Shown here piece by piece: positions 1 through 9,415 of a DNA stretch of 64,000 nucleotides; positions within the stretch are counted from its first letter, which is position 1; every line of letters starts with the position of its first letter. Made by a program: the position numbers and the translations under genes. Origin of the DNA: Diacronema lutheri (Eukaryota > Haptophyta > Pavlovophyceae > Pavlovales > Pavlovaceae). Location: the NCBI GenBank assembly GCA_019448385.1, contig JAGTXO010000031.1:2501-66500 (forward strand). Reading direction: 5' to 3'. The notes beneath the pieces were generated by a model, which saw only the letters and a program-made list of their open reading frames with translations, did no database searches and had not been told where the DNA came from.

Positions 1-146
<146 letters not shown>

Positions 147-927
147 TATGCTCGTCGCACGCCGCCCTAGCCGCCCGCTCCGCCTCGCGTCGTCGTCGTC
201 GTCGCCTGGGCCACCGCCCGCTCCGCCTCGCGCGCGCCGCACGTCGCTATGCTCGTCGCACGCCGCCGTGGCCGCGTCGTCGCCGCGCTCACGCACGCCG
301 AGCGCGGCGGTGGCGGCGACGGCGACGGCGAGCGTAGCGCGCCTGCGCGCGAGCGACGCTGCCTCGCACGCGTCCACCGCGCCGCCAGTGTACGCCACCT
401 CCCCGCACCGGAGCAGCGGCGCTCGGAGCAGCGGCGTTCGCAGCGCCACCGCGACGTCGGCATCGGCGCCGGCGCGGCCTGCGCGGCCGGCGGCGCGGCG
501 GTCGGCGCATCGCCTCGGCAGCGCGCCCGTCCGCATCACCGCCGCCCTCCTCCTCCCCTTCGACGTATTCGTCGCCCGCACCACCACCGCCCTTCAGGGC
601 GGTGCAACGGGGCGCAGGTGCGCCGCGCGCATCTGCGCGTTGCGTATAGCGTGCCGCTGCTCATCCTTGATGCGCGGAAGCTGCCGGAGCTGCAGCATCG
701 CGTCCGCGTCCGACGCGCGTGACCCTTTTCCGCGTCGTCCCTCCGAGGGCGCACCTCGTCGACGCCCGACGCCGTTTCTGCGGCTCACAGAACCTTGGTC
801 CTGGGATGACGAACCGTGCGTAACTGCATCGGTGGTGGGGGCCGAGTGCACGCCACGGAAAGGCAGGCCGCGGCTCGCAGCAGGCAGGCGCGGGCAGCGG
901 CCGCGCGCGGCGCCGCCGCGACGCCCG
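147..927. other. Subtelomeric stretch without a supported gene
   Basis: The frame of the downstream armadillo gene stays open through this stretch, but the encoded sequence is Ala/Arg/Ser low complexity with no domain, and the overlapping frames look alike. Two near-copies of a segment (around 148-200 and 249-310) both begin with the same ATG-CTC-GTC-GCA-CGC string, which suggests a local duplication next to the array. A promoter or 5' UTR for the gene starting at 928 probably lies at the right end. Confidence 0.5.
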
Positions 928-2438
928 ATGGCCGACGGCGCCGATGACGCCGACGTCCAACGGCTTCTCGACCAGGTCTGGTCGTCCGATCCGGCCACCA
1001 GGCTGCGCGCGGCTGCGACGCTCTCCAGGATCGCGGCCAAGGCGAGCGACATGGTGCTCGAGGAGATGAGCGCCGCGGCGCCCATATTCATCGAGCTCCT
1101 CACCGAGGTACATCACCGCGCCGCGCCCGACGCGCCCGACGCGCCCTGCGCGCGCGCAGGGGCCGCGCGCGCGCGCCCACGCGACCTCGCGCGCGCGCGC
1201 CCACGCGACCTCGCGCGGCGTGTCGCCGCCGCGCAGGACGAGCCGGCGCTGCGCGCGTACACGGCGTGCATCATCGCCAATGTCGCGTTCCTCGAAATAG
1301 GCCAGGGGCGCGTGCTCGAGGCGGGCGGCGTGCCTCTGGTCGTGCGTCTTCTCAAACACAAGGATCGCAAGGTGGCGCTCCACTCGACCGCAGCGGTGCA
1401 GAACCTCACCTACAAGAGCGCAGAGTGCTGCGCGGCGGTGCTGCAGGAGGGCGGCGAGAAGGTGCTCAACAAGCTGCTCCGCCACAAGTCGGACGACATC
1501 CAGCAGTTCGCCGCGGGCGCGCTCGCCAACCTGCAGCTCTACCGGCGGAATCTCGAGCACACGCTGCAGCGCAACGCGCACAGGCAGGGCGCGAGCGGGC
1601 TCGCGCTCGACCAGCGCGCGCTCGCGGCGCGCGACAGGGCGGCGACGCTGATCCAGGCCGCTGCGCGAGGCCGGCTCGCGCGGCTGCGCTACGTGGGCGC
1701 GTTTCGCCGCCAGCACGCGCACGGCGGTGCGGCGAGCCGCAGGCCACAGAGCAGGGCGCGCGGCGCGCACGCGGCCGGCGGTGCGGGCGGCAACGGTTTT
1801 GGGCGGAGGCAGGTGGACGGCGGCGACATGATTGGCGCCAACAAGTGCGTGCCGCGCCGCCGCCGCCGCCGCCGCTGCCGCGCGTGCCGCCACATCGCCC
1901 CCCCCCCATCCCCCCCTTTTGAAAACTCGGCGCCGCTTGCTCGCAGGTACGACACGTTCCGCGTGAAGGACGTGCGCACGCAGCTCGATGTGCTTCCGCC
2001 ATCGCTCCCGCCCATCGGTTCGCTTTCCGGCGGCCGCGGCGGCGTTGGCTTGATAGCGGCCGTGCCGTTGCAGCTGCCGGGCCCAAAGGGGCAGGCGCGC
2101 AAGCTCGCGCCGCTGCAGGCGATCAAGCAGCCGCCCTCCAGTGCGTGCCGCGTGCACGCAGCGCGCAGCGCGTAACGCGTAGCGCACCGGCTCCCGCAAC
2201 GCGCAGTGCGCCGGCGTGCCGTGCTCCGCCTCGTGGCCCTTGCTTTCGCATGCCTGACCCCGCCCCCCCTCTCCCCTTGTCCTTCTCTTTTTTTTTCGCT
2301 GCTTTACGCGTAGTCGACCCGATCTCACTCGTGGGCGGCTTGCAAGGGCCACCGGCGCGAGGGAATCTGCCCGGCGTTGTCGCCCCGCAACCACACGGGC
2401 GGCCCGTGGGCAATGCGCTGCCGGTCCTGCGGCCTTAA
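928..2438 (+). CDS. Armadillo-repeat protein with IQ motif
   Basis: Predicted exons are 928-1107, 1237-1844, 1947-2140 and 2314-2438, all with GT-AG introns, giving about 368 residues. The start is the ATG opening MADGADDADVQRLLDQVW. The N-terminal half has armadillo helices (LLTE joins DEPALRAYTACIIANVAFLE across intron 1, then GGVPLVVRLLKHKDRKVALH and the LQEGGEKVLNKLL segment). It is followed by an IQ motif, AATLIQAAARGRLARLRY, the usual calmodulin-binding type. The C-terminal tail is Pro/Gly rich. Introns 1 and 2 are 129 and 102 bp and stop-free, so an intron-retaining frame also exists. The architecture suggests a scaffold or cytoskeletal/ciliary adaptor, but no exact orthologue is recognised. 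Confidence 0.75.
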
Positions 2439-2488
2439 TCGGTCAGAGGTCACGCGTGTCTGTGTGCTCGACCCGCCAAGTCACAAAG

Positions 2489-3568
2489 TCAAAATGGCGG
2501 TAGCGGGCGCCCGCAATTCGTTGAACCTTTGACCGATCGGCCCGAAACGGCGCGACGGCGCCGCTTGGCGGGCGCCGCCGCCGGCGCAGGCTCATCCGCC
2601 GGCGCGCCGGCGCTCGCGCGCGGGCATCCGCCGAGCGGCGCGACGGCAAAGCCCAACGGCGATGGCCCGTCGATCGCGCCATCGGCGGGCAATAAGTACT
2701 GCGCTTGGTAGGCGCAGTGGCGCGGCAATAAGTACTGCGCTTGGTACGCGCGGCGCGGCGCGGCCGTGCGGTTGGGCCCCGAGCGGTGCCAGAGCGTAGC
2801 GCCGAAGAGCACGCAGTCGCCGGGCGCCAGTCCGCTCAACACGACCGCGCCCGCATGCGGCGGCGCGCGCCGCGCGGCGCGGTCGAGCCACGCGGCGGCG
2901 GCGCTGGCGGGCGCGTCAGCGACACCAGGCGGCTGCGGCCGGTCGCGCGGCCAGAGCACGAGGCATCCGTTGCGCTCGCTCATCACGTCGAGCGGCAGCC
3001 ACGCCGACACGTACGCCTCGCCCGCGGTCGCCTCGCCCGCCGCCTTGCGCTCGCGCGCGCCGAACGCGAGCTGCTCGGCCGCGTCCGTGTGCCAGCTGTA
3101 GCTGCCTGAGGAGCGCGGCCGCTTCCGGATGAAGTGCTCGCCAAAGAGCCGGCACGGCGCCAGCGCGTTGGGCGCGCACGCGCGGCCGACGAGCGCGGGC
3201 AGCTCGACGAGCAGCAGCCGCGCGAGTGCGCCGCTGGCCGAGTCCCACGGCTCGGTGGCGCGCGCGCCGCCGGCCGCACGCTCCATCGCGCCCGCGCGGA
3301 CGCGCAGCCATGCGAGCGGCTCGACGCGAGCCGCGTCCGCCTCGGGCACGCCCGTCCACTCGAACGGGTCGAGCAGCGGATCGTCGCACTCGCCGCCGCC
3401 GTCCGCGCCGCCTCCCGCCGCCGCCGCCGCGTGCGTGCGCCGCCGGCGCTCGTGCTCGGCCGCGAGCAGCTCGCACTCGACGACAAGCGCGCTCACCGCC
3501 TCCGGCGCGATGCGCCCGCGCAGCACCACGTACCCGTCCGTGCGCATCGCCTCGTCGACGGCCGCCAT
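2489..3568 (-). CDS. Phytanoyl-CoA dioxygenase (PhyH) family protein
   Basis: This is a single-exon gene of 359 residues, starting at MAAVDEAMRTDGYVVLRG, which is the typical PhyH opening. Fe(II)/2-oxoglutarate ligands are visible: the HxD pair in YSWHTDAAEQ, a distal His in LWHRSGPNRT, and a basic 2-oxoglutarate-binding Arg in the following RRAYQAQY. A cysteine/glycine-rich strand (MSERNGCLVLWPRD) fits the double-stranded beta helix. The family hydroxylates lipid or small-molecule substrates; the substrate here cannot be told. There is an in-frame 12-residue tandem duplication just after the catalytic Arg. The tail is basic (AKRRRRAV) and may act in nuclear targeting or may simply be a divergent end. 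The gene is head-to-head with the FCP1-like gene, 33 bp apart. Confidence 0.8.
   Translation of the reverse strand: MAAVDEAMRTDGYVVLRGRIAPEAVSALVVECELLAAEHERRRRTHAAAAAGGGADGGGECDDPLLDPFEWTGVPEADAARVEPLAWLRVRAGAMERAAGGARATEPWDSASGALARLLLVELPALVGRACAPNALAPCRLFGEHFIRKRPRSSGSYSWHTDAAEQLAFGARERKAAGEATAGEAYVSAWLPLDVMSERNGCLVLWPRDRPQPPGVADAPASAAAAWLDRAARRAPPHAGAVVLSGLAPGDCVLFGATLWHRSGPNRTAAPRRAYQAQYLLPRHCAYQAQYLLPADGAIDGPSPLGFAVAPLGGCPRASAGAPADEPAPAAAPAKRRRRAVSGRSVKGSTNCGRPLPPF
2690..2746. repeat. 36-bp-period tandem duplication inside the PhyH gene
   Basis: The 21-bp core CAATAAGTACTGCGCTTGGTA (positions 2690-2710) is repeated exactly at 2726-2746. The period is 36 bp, so the reading frame is kept and 12 residues (YQAQYLLP followed by four) are duplicated. 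Confidence 0.9.
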
Positions 3569-3601
3569 TTCTTGGGCGGCGTCTGGTCGCCGTGGCGCAT
3601 C
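3569..3601. promoter_or_regulatory. Minimal bidirectional start region between PhyH and FCP1 genes
   Basis: Only 33 bp separate the two divergent ATG codons. No TATA-like motif is visible. Any core promoter must lie within this gap or inside the opposing coding sequences, unless one of the true starts is further downstream. Confidence 0.4.
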
Positions 3602-4838
3602 ATGGAGTCGACCCGCCCGGTGGTGACTCCGCGCGCCCCGGCGCTCGTGCAGTCGCCGCGGAGTTATGCGATGCGCGGGCACCGGCTGGAGCAGCCGCCA
3701 GACAAGCTTGTGCTCGTCGTCGACCTCGACGAGACGCTCGTCTACGCACTGCGCAAGGACCGCGCGCCGCCGCCCGTGCTGTCGGCCGCGGACGAGACGC
3801 CCGGCCTGGCGCAGCTCGATTGCACGACGGTCGTGCTCGGCGACGAGCAGTTCGACGTGCTGCTGCGGCCCGGCGCGGTCGAGTTCCTGCACCGCATGGC
3901 CAAGCACTATGAGATCTTCCTCTACACGATGGGCACGCAGGAGTACGTGTCGCAGATCCTGCCCGTCCTCGACCCGGACGGGCTCGTCTTCACGCCGGGG
4001 CACGTGTGCGTTTGGACGCCCGAGCACGACCGGACCACCAAGGAGCTCGCGCGCGTCGGTGCGGACGAGCGCCAGGTCCTTATCCTTGACGACGCCCTCT
4101 ACGCCTGGTACGGCGCACGCGCGCCCACGCGCCGCCGCGCGCCGCTCCCGCGCGCGCCGCGCGCTGCGCGCTCACGCCGCGCCGGCGCGCGCGCGGCACA
4201 GGCGCGAGCACGTAGCCAATCTTGTCCTGATCACGCGCTTCGTCGGCGACCGGCGCGACTCGGCGCTGCACGTGCTGCCGCAGTACCTTCGCCAGATCCA
4301 CGCGAGCTACTTCCACGCGCGCACGCCCGCGCGCGACAGGGACGTGCGCGTGCTGCTCGCGCAGCTGTGCAAGCCGCTGATGGCGCGGTGCGAGCTGTCG
4401 TTTACCGGGTACAAACACCCGAGCCCCGAGGCGATGCGCGACGAGCCCATATGCCAGCTCGCCGCACGGTTTGGCGCAACGCTCTCCTTCGCCGTCCGCC
4501 CGTCGACGACGCACCTCATCATCCGCGACGGCGGCAGCGCCGCGCGCGGCACCGACTGGGCCACGTCGCCAAAGGTTCGGCTCGCGCTGCGTGAGTCGGC
4601 GAGCCGCGCGCCGACCGATGAGCCGATCCTCGTCGTGTCCGAGCAGTGGCTGCACGCGTCGATCTGCTCGCTCTGGCCTGTCGACGAGCGGCCGCACGTG
4701 CTCGTGCACGCGGACGGCACGCCAGTCACGCAGCAGCCGGCGCAGACGCCACTGCCGCACAGCGCGGACGAGGAGGCAGCCGCGGAATGCGGGGGCGCGG
4801 ACGGCGCGAGGCGGCCACGGCCGCCGTCGGCGTCATGA
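3602..4838 (+). CDS. FCP1-type RNA polymerase II CTD phosphatase with BRCT domain
   Basis: Exons 3602-4107 and 4202-4838 (GT-AG intron of 94 bp) encode 380 residues. The catalytic DxDxT signature is clear: VLVVDLDETLVYALR. It is followed by the family motifs VLLRPGAVEFLHRMAKHYEI and LYTMGTQEYVSQIL. The splice joins LDDALYAW to REHVANLVLI, matching the FCP1 block in which Asp-Asp precedes a Trp. The C-terminal part (PICQLAARFGATLSFAV, TTHLIIRDGG, VVSEQWLHASICSLWPVDE) is a BRCT domain. Family members dephosphorylate the RNA polymerase II C-terminal domain in the nucleus to recycle the enzyme. The protein is shorter than yeast or human FCP1 and resembles the compact plant/protist CPL-type architecture. 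Confidence 0.88.
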
Positions 4839-5423
4839 CATGCGGACGTTGTGACGCCGACCCTCGCCTTCCGTGATATTATACGCGTGTGACACTGGCT
4901 GTTTCGATGCACAACGGTGCACAGGCTCTGTCTCGAGCCACACGTGCGCCGGCGCGGCGCACTGCGCGACCCGCCGGCGCCGTCCCGCGCGTTGGGCAAC
5001 AAGCGGCTGCGCGCGGCGGCGCGGCGCGGCACGAACGGCAAAACGGGCGCGTGAGCGCAGGCCGGGGTGCACGCGACACGACGAATCGCGGCCCCGCGCA
5101 CCCGGCCGCGCGCGAGGGCGATCGCGTCTGTTCCACGCCTGAAACGATCCGCGCCTCACGGGGCGATCGGCACGAATAGCTGAGGGTGGGGTGTCTATGG
5201 GCAGAGTCAAGAATCCGCAGGCCGAGGGGCAGCCGCGGATTTTGGATTCTCGCTGCCGGGGCGGCGGGCGGGTGGGTGGGCGCGCGCCACGTCGCGCACC
5301 TCCCCCGTGACGGAACAGCAGCCACCATTATTCCTCGGCGCGTGGCCAGCCAAGGAAAGTTGAAACGGCCAGGACTCCTCGACTTTTCAAGTTCGGATCG
5401 ACCCGGCCGCCCTCCGCTTGAAA
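4839..5423. other. Intergenic, no supported gene
   Basis: Several overlapping ORFs of 80-150 codons exist on both strands, but none has domain-like composition. A short stem could form between GAATCCGC near 5210 and GCGGATT near 5233. The right end should hold the 5' region of the gene starting at 5424. Confidence 0.4.
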
Positions 5424-7091
5424 ATGCGCCCGTCGCCGGACGGGGCGTCGGCCGCGTACGTCGACTTTGGCGCGAGCGCGCCGCCGCTCAGCCGGACCAT
5501 GCTCGCGCGGCTCGATGGTCAATCGCGCGCCTCGCCGCGGGCCGCGCTCACGCCACCGACGGCGCGCGGCTTGGCCAACGGCACCGACACGCGGCTCGCG
5601 CGCGGCGCGAGCGACGCGGGCGCGAGCGGGCCGCTGAGCTCGGCGGTGGACGAGACGGAGTACATGGGCGAGCTGTGGGAGGCGTGCCGCGCTGAGCATC
5701 TCGGCCGTTGCCGGTTGTCCGGCGCCTTCAACGCCTGGCGGCTTCGTCGGGCGCCATCGCCGCCCGCGCCCCCCGCGCCACGCGCGCGGCCGCCGCGCGC
5801 CGGCGCCGCGGCCGGCGACGGCGCGTCGCGCGCTTCGATCGGCGCGCTTGTGGCCGCATCGCCGCCCAGCTCGCGTAGCGCCTCGTCGCTCTCCGAGCGT
5901 TCGGGCGTGGCGCCGAACTCGCGCACGCCGGCCGATGGGCTCGCGGACGTGCGTCGCGTGCTGCGCGGCATCGACGAGCTGCGTGAGCGCGTGCGCAGCC
6001 TGCCGCTCGCGAAGAACTCGTACACGCTGCGCAGGTTGAGTGCCGCGCTCGCCCTCGCCGACGAGGAGGTGCGCCGTGCCGCCGCGTTGCGCGCGACGCC
6101 GCCGGGCGCCTCGACGCCGCCGCGTGCGTGCGACACGCCGCCATTGCTGGCGGCATGTGCGCTGCAGCGCGACAACCTGCAGCAGCTGCTCATCGCGGCG
6201 GCCGAGCGCAACGCCGCCTTTCGCGCGCGGCGCACGACCTACGCGGGCGCGCGTGGCGCCTCCGCCCGCCCGCCCAACCTCGCGATGCCCGGCGCCGGCA
6301 GCGCCGGCGCGACGACGAACGCGCGGCCGGTGCGTGCGCTTGGCTGCGGCCGCCTCGCGCGCGGTGTCGTCCGTGTGTGCGCCGCGCTGCTCGCTCTGCC
6401 GCTCGCGCTCGCCCGCGCCGCGCTCTTCGCAAGCGTGGCCGCGCCCGCGTGCGCGGCCGCAGCTGCGCTGCGAGCGGTCGGACGGCTGCGGCCGCTGCCA
6501 CCGCCGCCACCGCCGCCACCGCCGCGGCCGCCTTCGCCGCCACGCGCGCCGCCGCTCGGCCCCTCCCTGGCCAACGCTTTGCCCGCGCATGCGCGGCTGC
6601 CAACCGCCGCCGACGGTTGGCTGGCGGCGCTCGTCTGCGCCGGCCTGCACTCGCCGAGTGAAGGCGCGGCCCAGCGCGCGGGTGCAACGCCACCGCCGTC
6701 CAAGTCGGCGGATGAGACGCGCGCACACACGCCGGAGACGGCTGCGGACGGCGCAGGCGCGGTGGCAGACGAGGCGTCGCGCCGCGCGTGCGCGCCGCCT
6801 CGGCCCTCTTTCGTCGGCACGCCCGCACCGCCGCACGCTCCGCTCGTCCGGCTGGCCGCGGAGCCGCCCGCCTGCAGCTGCGCGCCAACGCCGGCGCGCG
6901 CGCGCGATTGGGCACGCCCGCGCGCGGACGCTTCCGCGCCGTGTGGCGGCAGCGCGTCGATGCGGCCACGGCACGAGCTTGGCACACCGCGCCCGGCGTG
7001 CGCTGCGCGCGCGCTCCGCTGGCACGTGGCGCTCCCGTTTGGGCTGGGCGACGTTGGCGCCACTTGGAGCCTGCCCGCTCCGCAGCTGTAG
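5424..7091 (+). CDS. Unknown Ala/Arg/Pro-rich protein
   Basis: A single ORF of 555 residues from ATG at 5424 (MRPSPDGASAAYVDFG). No family is recognised. Non-random segments are EYMGELWEACRAEHLGRCRL followed by SGAFNAWRLRR (the AFxxWR core recalls an Sfi1-type centrin-binding repeat), an amphipathic helix LADVRRVLRGIDELRERVR, and a stretch near residues 310-350 rich in Ala/Leu that could be a membrane segment. A poly-Pro tract follows. The C-terminal half is low complexity. Its 3' end faces the PTGES2-like gene 169 bp away. The reading frame is favoured over the antisense ORF because that ORF is only the continuation of the PTGES2 exon past its splice donor. Confidence 0.5.
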   Translation: MRPSPDGASAAYVDFGASAPPLSRTMLARLDGQSRASPRAALTPPTARGLANGTDTRLARGASDAGASGPLSSAVDETEYMGELWEACRAEHLGRCRLSGAFNAWRLRRAPSPPAPPAPRARPPRAGAAAGDGASRASIGALVAASPPSSRSASSLSERSGVAPNSRTPADGLADVRRVLRGIDELRERVRSLPLAKNSYTLRRLSAALALADEEVRRAAALRATPPGASTPPRACDTPPLLAACALQRDNLQQLLIAAAERNAAFRARRTTYAGARGASARPPNLAMPGAGSAGATTNARPVRALGCGRLARGVVRVCAALLALPLALARAALFASVAAPACAAAAALRAVGRLRPLPPPPPPPPPRPPSPPRAPPLGPSLANALPAHARLPTAADGWLAALVCAGLHSPSEGAAQRAGATPPPSKSADETRAHTPETAADGAGAVADEASRRACAPPRPSFVGTPAPPHAPLVRLAAEPPACSCAPTPARARDWARPRADASAPCGGSASMRPRHELGTPRPACAARALRWHVALPFGLGDVGATWSLPAPQL

Positions 7092-7260
7092 GCGCGCGGC
7101 AGTGTGTTGTGTCACAGTCTGAGGCCGATCGAAAGCGTCATCCCGCATCCTCCCGAACCCCTCTCTCTCCGACAAAGACTCATCCGTCGCTCCTGATGCT
7201 GTCTGACCCAACCCCGCCCCCCCCCTCCCCGCCCGACGTACATCGCACGCAGGCACGCGC

Positions 7261-8270
7261 TCACGTGCGCGAGATGCGCGACGAGCTGCCGACCGCCGCT
7301 TCCACGCGCTGCGGCGCGCGCGCGGCGCGGCGCGGCACGCGCGGCGGTCAGCGCAGCGGTCAACGCACCCTGCGACGCGGCGCGCGCCGCTCGCGCGCGC
7401 GCCGCGCACCTGGTACCACGGCTGGAGGTCGGTCTCGGCCATGATCTGCGCGTGCGTTGACGTCGCTTTGATCCCACGCAGGCATCCGTAGACGCTGAGG
7501 TCAGCAAGGTCGGGTTGGTCGCCGCCGTGGAACCTCCGGTCGCCGACCTCGACGCTCCACTCGCGCAGCTTGGCGAACATCTCGGCGCGCTCGTCAACGA
7601 TGTTGTACTTTTTTTTAATCTTGCCCTGCGCAAAGACCATCGCGAGCGCGCCGACATACCGGTTCGCCAGCTTGTCCAGCGCCGAGAAGTGCGGCACGTC
7701 CTCGACGTAGGCGAACGCCTGCTGCGACTCGTGGAAGGAGCGCGTGATGTTCGGGTAGATGTAGACGGCGAGCTGCTTGTCGACCCACGCGGACCAGCGC
7801 TGCGCCTCGGGCGAATCGAAGGCGGCGCGCTCGGGCAGCGCGCCCGCCTCCTTGAGCTGCGTGAGCACGTGCGCGAGGATGTCTGCAGAGTCGTTGAGCT
7901 GCAGGTCGGGCGACGCGGCCGTGAGCACGGGCACCTTTTTGTAGTCGGCGGAGAATTTGAGCTCGGCCTTAGTCAGCGGATTGACGTCGACCGTCGCGTA
8001 CGGCACGTCAAAATAGTCGAGTACCGCCTTCACCTTGTTGCAGAACGGGCAGATCTCGTACTGGTAGAGCGTGAGCGCGCGCGATGCGAGCGCTCCGCCG
8101 GCGGCGGGCGGCGTAGCGGCGGCGGCGGCGGTTGTGAGCGCCTTGGCTTGGCAGACCGCACGCCGCTCCAGCTCAAGCACGCCGCCCGCCAGCGCGAGCG
8201 CGCCGCCCACGCCCACGCCCGCGCGCGCCGCGAGGCGTCCGAGGCTCGCGCTCCTTCGCAGACGCAGCAT
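7261..8270 (-). CDS. Prostaglandin E synthase 2-like protein (glutaredoxin/GST fold)
   Basis: Exons 8270-7410 and 7308-7261 (101-bp GT-AG intron) give 302 residues. The N-terminus is basic and hydrophobic (MLRLRRSASLGRLAARAG), fitting a mitochondrial or membrane anchor. The glutaredoxin-like motif YQYEICPFCNKVKAVLDYF carries the CxxC pair, and KVPVL and NDSADILAHVL are the GST-N glutathione-site blocks. The C-terminal helical domain (QRWSAWVDKQLAVYIYPNIT, GGDQPDLADLSVYGCLRGI) is typical of membrane-associated PGES2. The splice joins DLQPWYQ to RVEAAVGSSSRISRT and a stop, matching the family's usual C-terminus. Animal PGES2 isomerises PGH2 and binds heme-glutathione; the algal role is unproven. 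Confidence 0.88.
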
Positions 8271-8418
8271 GGCGGCCGGAGGGCGCGGTCCGCCTCATTT
8301 CAAAGGGCGGCGGGGGCGGGAGCCAAAATTTTAAATTGAACATTTCGTTGAGAACAGGTCAAGCCCTAAATGGCACCGAGATTACCGCGCGGTTGAGAAA
8401 CGGCGTTCTCAAAATTAT

Positions 8419-8979
8419 ATGGACAGCACCCGTGACAAATTCGTCCCTCGCACGTTTGGCGGCGGCCTTTCAACCCCCCCAACGCCGCGCGCCTGGATGA
8501 GACTCGCGGTTGTGGCCGCGCTCGCGATCACGGGCGGCGCCGAGGCGCTCTCGTGGCCGATGTCGGGCGCCTCCCGTATCTACCGCGGCGTCGCCGCATC
8601 TTCCGCGCGCTACCGCCTCCACCGACAGCCGGACGCGTCGTCCGGCGCGCCGCCCTCGTCGTCCGACGGGAGCGCGACGCGGCTGCTCGCCGTGCAGTCG
8701 GCGGCTGAGGCGAGCGCGCCGGAGCTTTTGTCACGCAACTTTGTCGCTGCGGCGCGCCAGCTCGTCGCCCGCATCGTTGCTGACGTTGCCGCGCTTCACT
8801 CGTGGCGGCGGATGGCCTCGACCGTCTTTGTCGCAGTGCTCGTCGTCGCGTGGCGCGAGGGGCTGCGCAAGGGCATGGCGACCAACCCGTTCCAGATCGC
8901 ACTGATGGGCATGTGCGTGCTGCTTGAGGTCATCCACCTCGCCGAGCCCGACGGCACTCCAAGCTCGCCCGCGCGCTGA
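8419..8979 (+). CDS. Small hypothetical membrane protein, possibly organelle-targeted
   Basis: The ORF runs 186 codons from ATG at 8419. An internal in-frame ATG at 8497 gives a cleaner start, because MRLAVVAALAITGGAEALSW reads as a signal peptide, followed by a Ser/Arg/Ala-rich stretch like an algal transit region. A mid-to-late hydrophobic segment (MASTVFVAVLVVAWREGL) and another (FQIALMGMCVLLEVIHLAEP) could span a membrane. No domain is recognised. It is divergent from the PTGES2-like gene (148 bp between the outer starts, 226 bp if 8497 is used). Confidence 0.55.
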   Translation: MDSTRDKFVPRTFGGGLSTPPTPRAWMRLAVVAALAITGGAEALSWPMSGASRIYRGVAASSARYRLHRQPDASSGAPPSSSDGSATRLLAVQSAAEASAPELLSRNFVAAARQLVARIVADVAALHSWRRMASTVFVAVLVVAWREGLRKGMATNPFQIALMGMCVLLEVIHLAEPDGTPSSPAR

Positions 8980-9415
8980 CCGAGCGCGCGCGTGCCGGCG
9001 CGCGACCGCGCGCGCCGGCGCACTCTGAATCCGCTCGCTGCGCCGGCCGCTCTAGCTGCCGGCGGCGATGACGCGCTCGACGCGCGTGCACACTATCGGA
9101 TCGCCGCCCGCCCTCGCCGCCGCGCGCCGGGGCCAAGCAGCGCGCTAGCCCCGCGCCCGCGCGCGCGCACTGCACACCACCACCGCAACCCGATCTTTTT
9201 TTTTTTGACAATGACCGGCATAGCCCATGTATACCACCGTTTGTCCAGCCTCGGCCCCGTGCGCGCCCCTCCTGCTGACCCGCCTGTAAGCGTCGTTAGT
9301 ATGTATACCACCCGGATGATTGGCATTGCGCCCTGCGGCACGAGCCGGACGACCAGACTGCGGACGACGACTCTGTCCCTTCTAGTCGCCCAAGTCCTCC
9401 GATAGGGGTCGCAAT
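8980..9415. other. Intergenic with T-run; 5' region of transporter gene
   Basis: A run of about 11 T occurs near 9196. The part from 9200 to 9415 is less GC-rich than its surroundings and contains two copies of TGTATACCACC (about 9228 and 9303), which could be promoter elements. No RNA gene fold or ORF could be supported. Confidence 0.4.

Noticed and set aside
148-927. N-terminal extension of the armadillo protein to the telomere-like array
   Set aside because: The frame is open but the residues are low complexity, and a good ATG at 928 starts the domain-bearing part.
5328-7260. Very long minus-strand ORF continuing the PTGES2-like exon
   Set aside because: Past the splice donor at 7409 it is Arg/Ala-rich and antisense to another ORF. 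The short second exon gives the proper family C-terminus.
9190-9206. T-run as a Pol III terminator of a tRNA
   Set aside because: No A/B box or cloverleaf could be recognised upstream on either strand.
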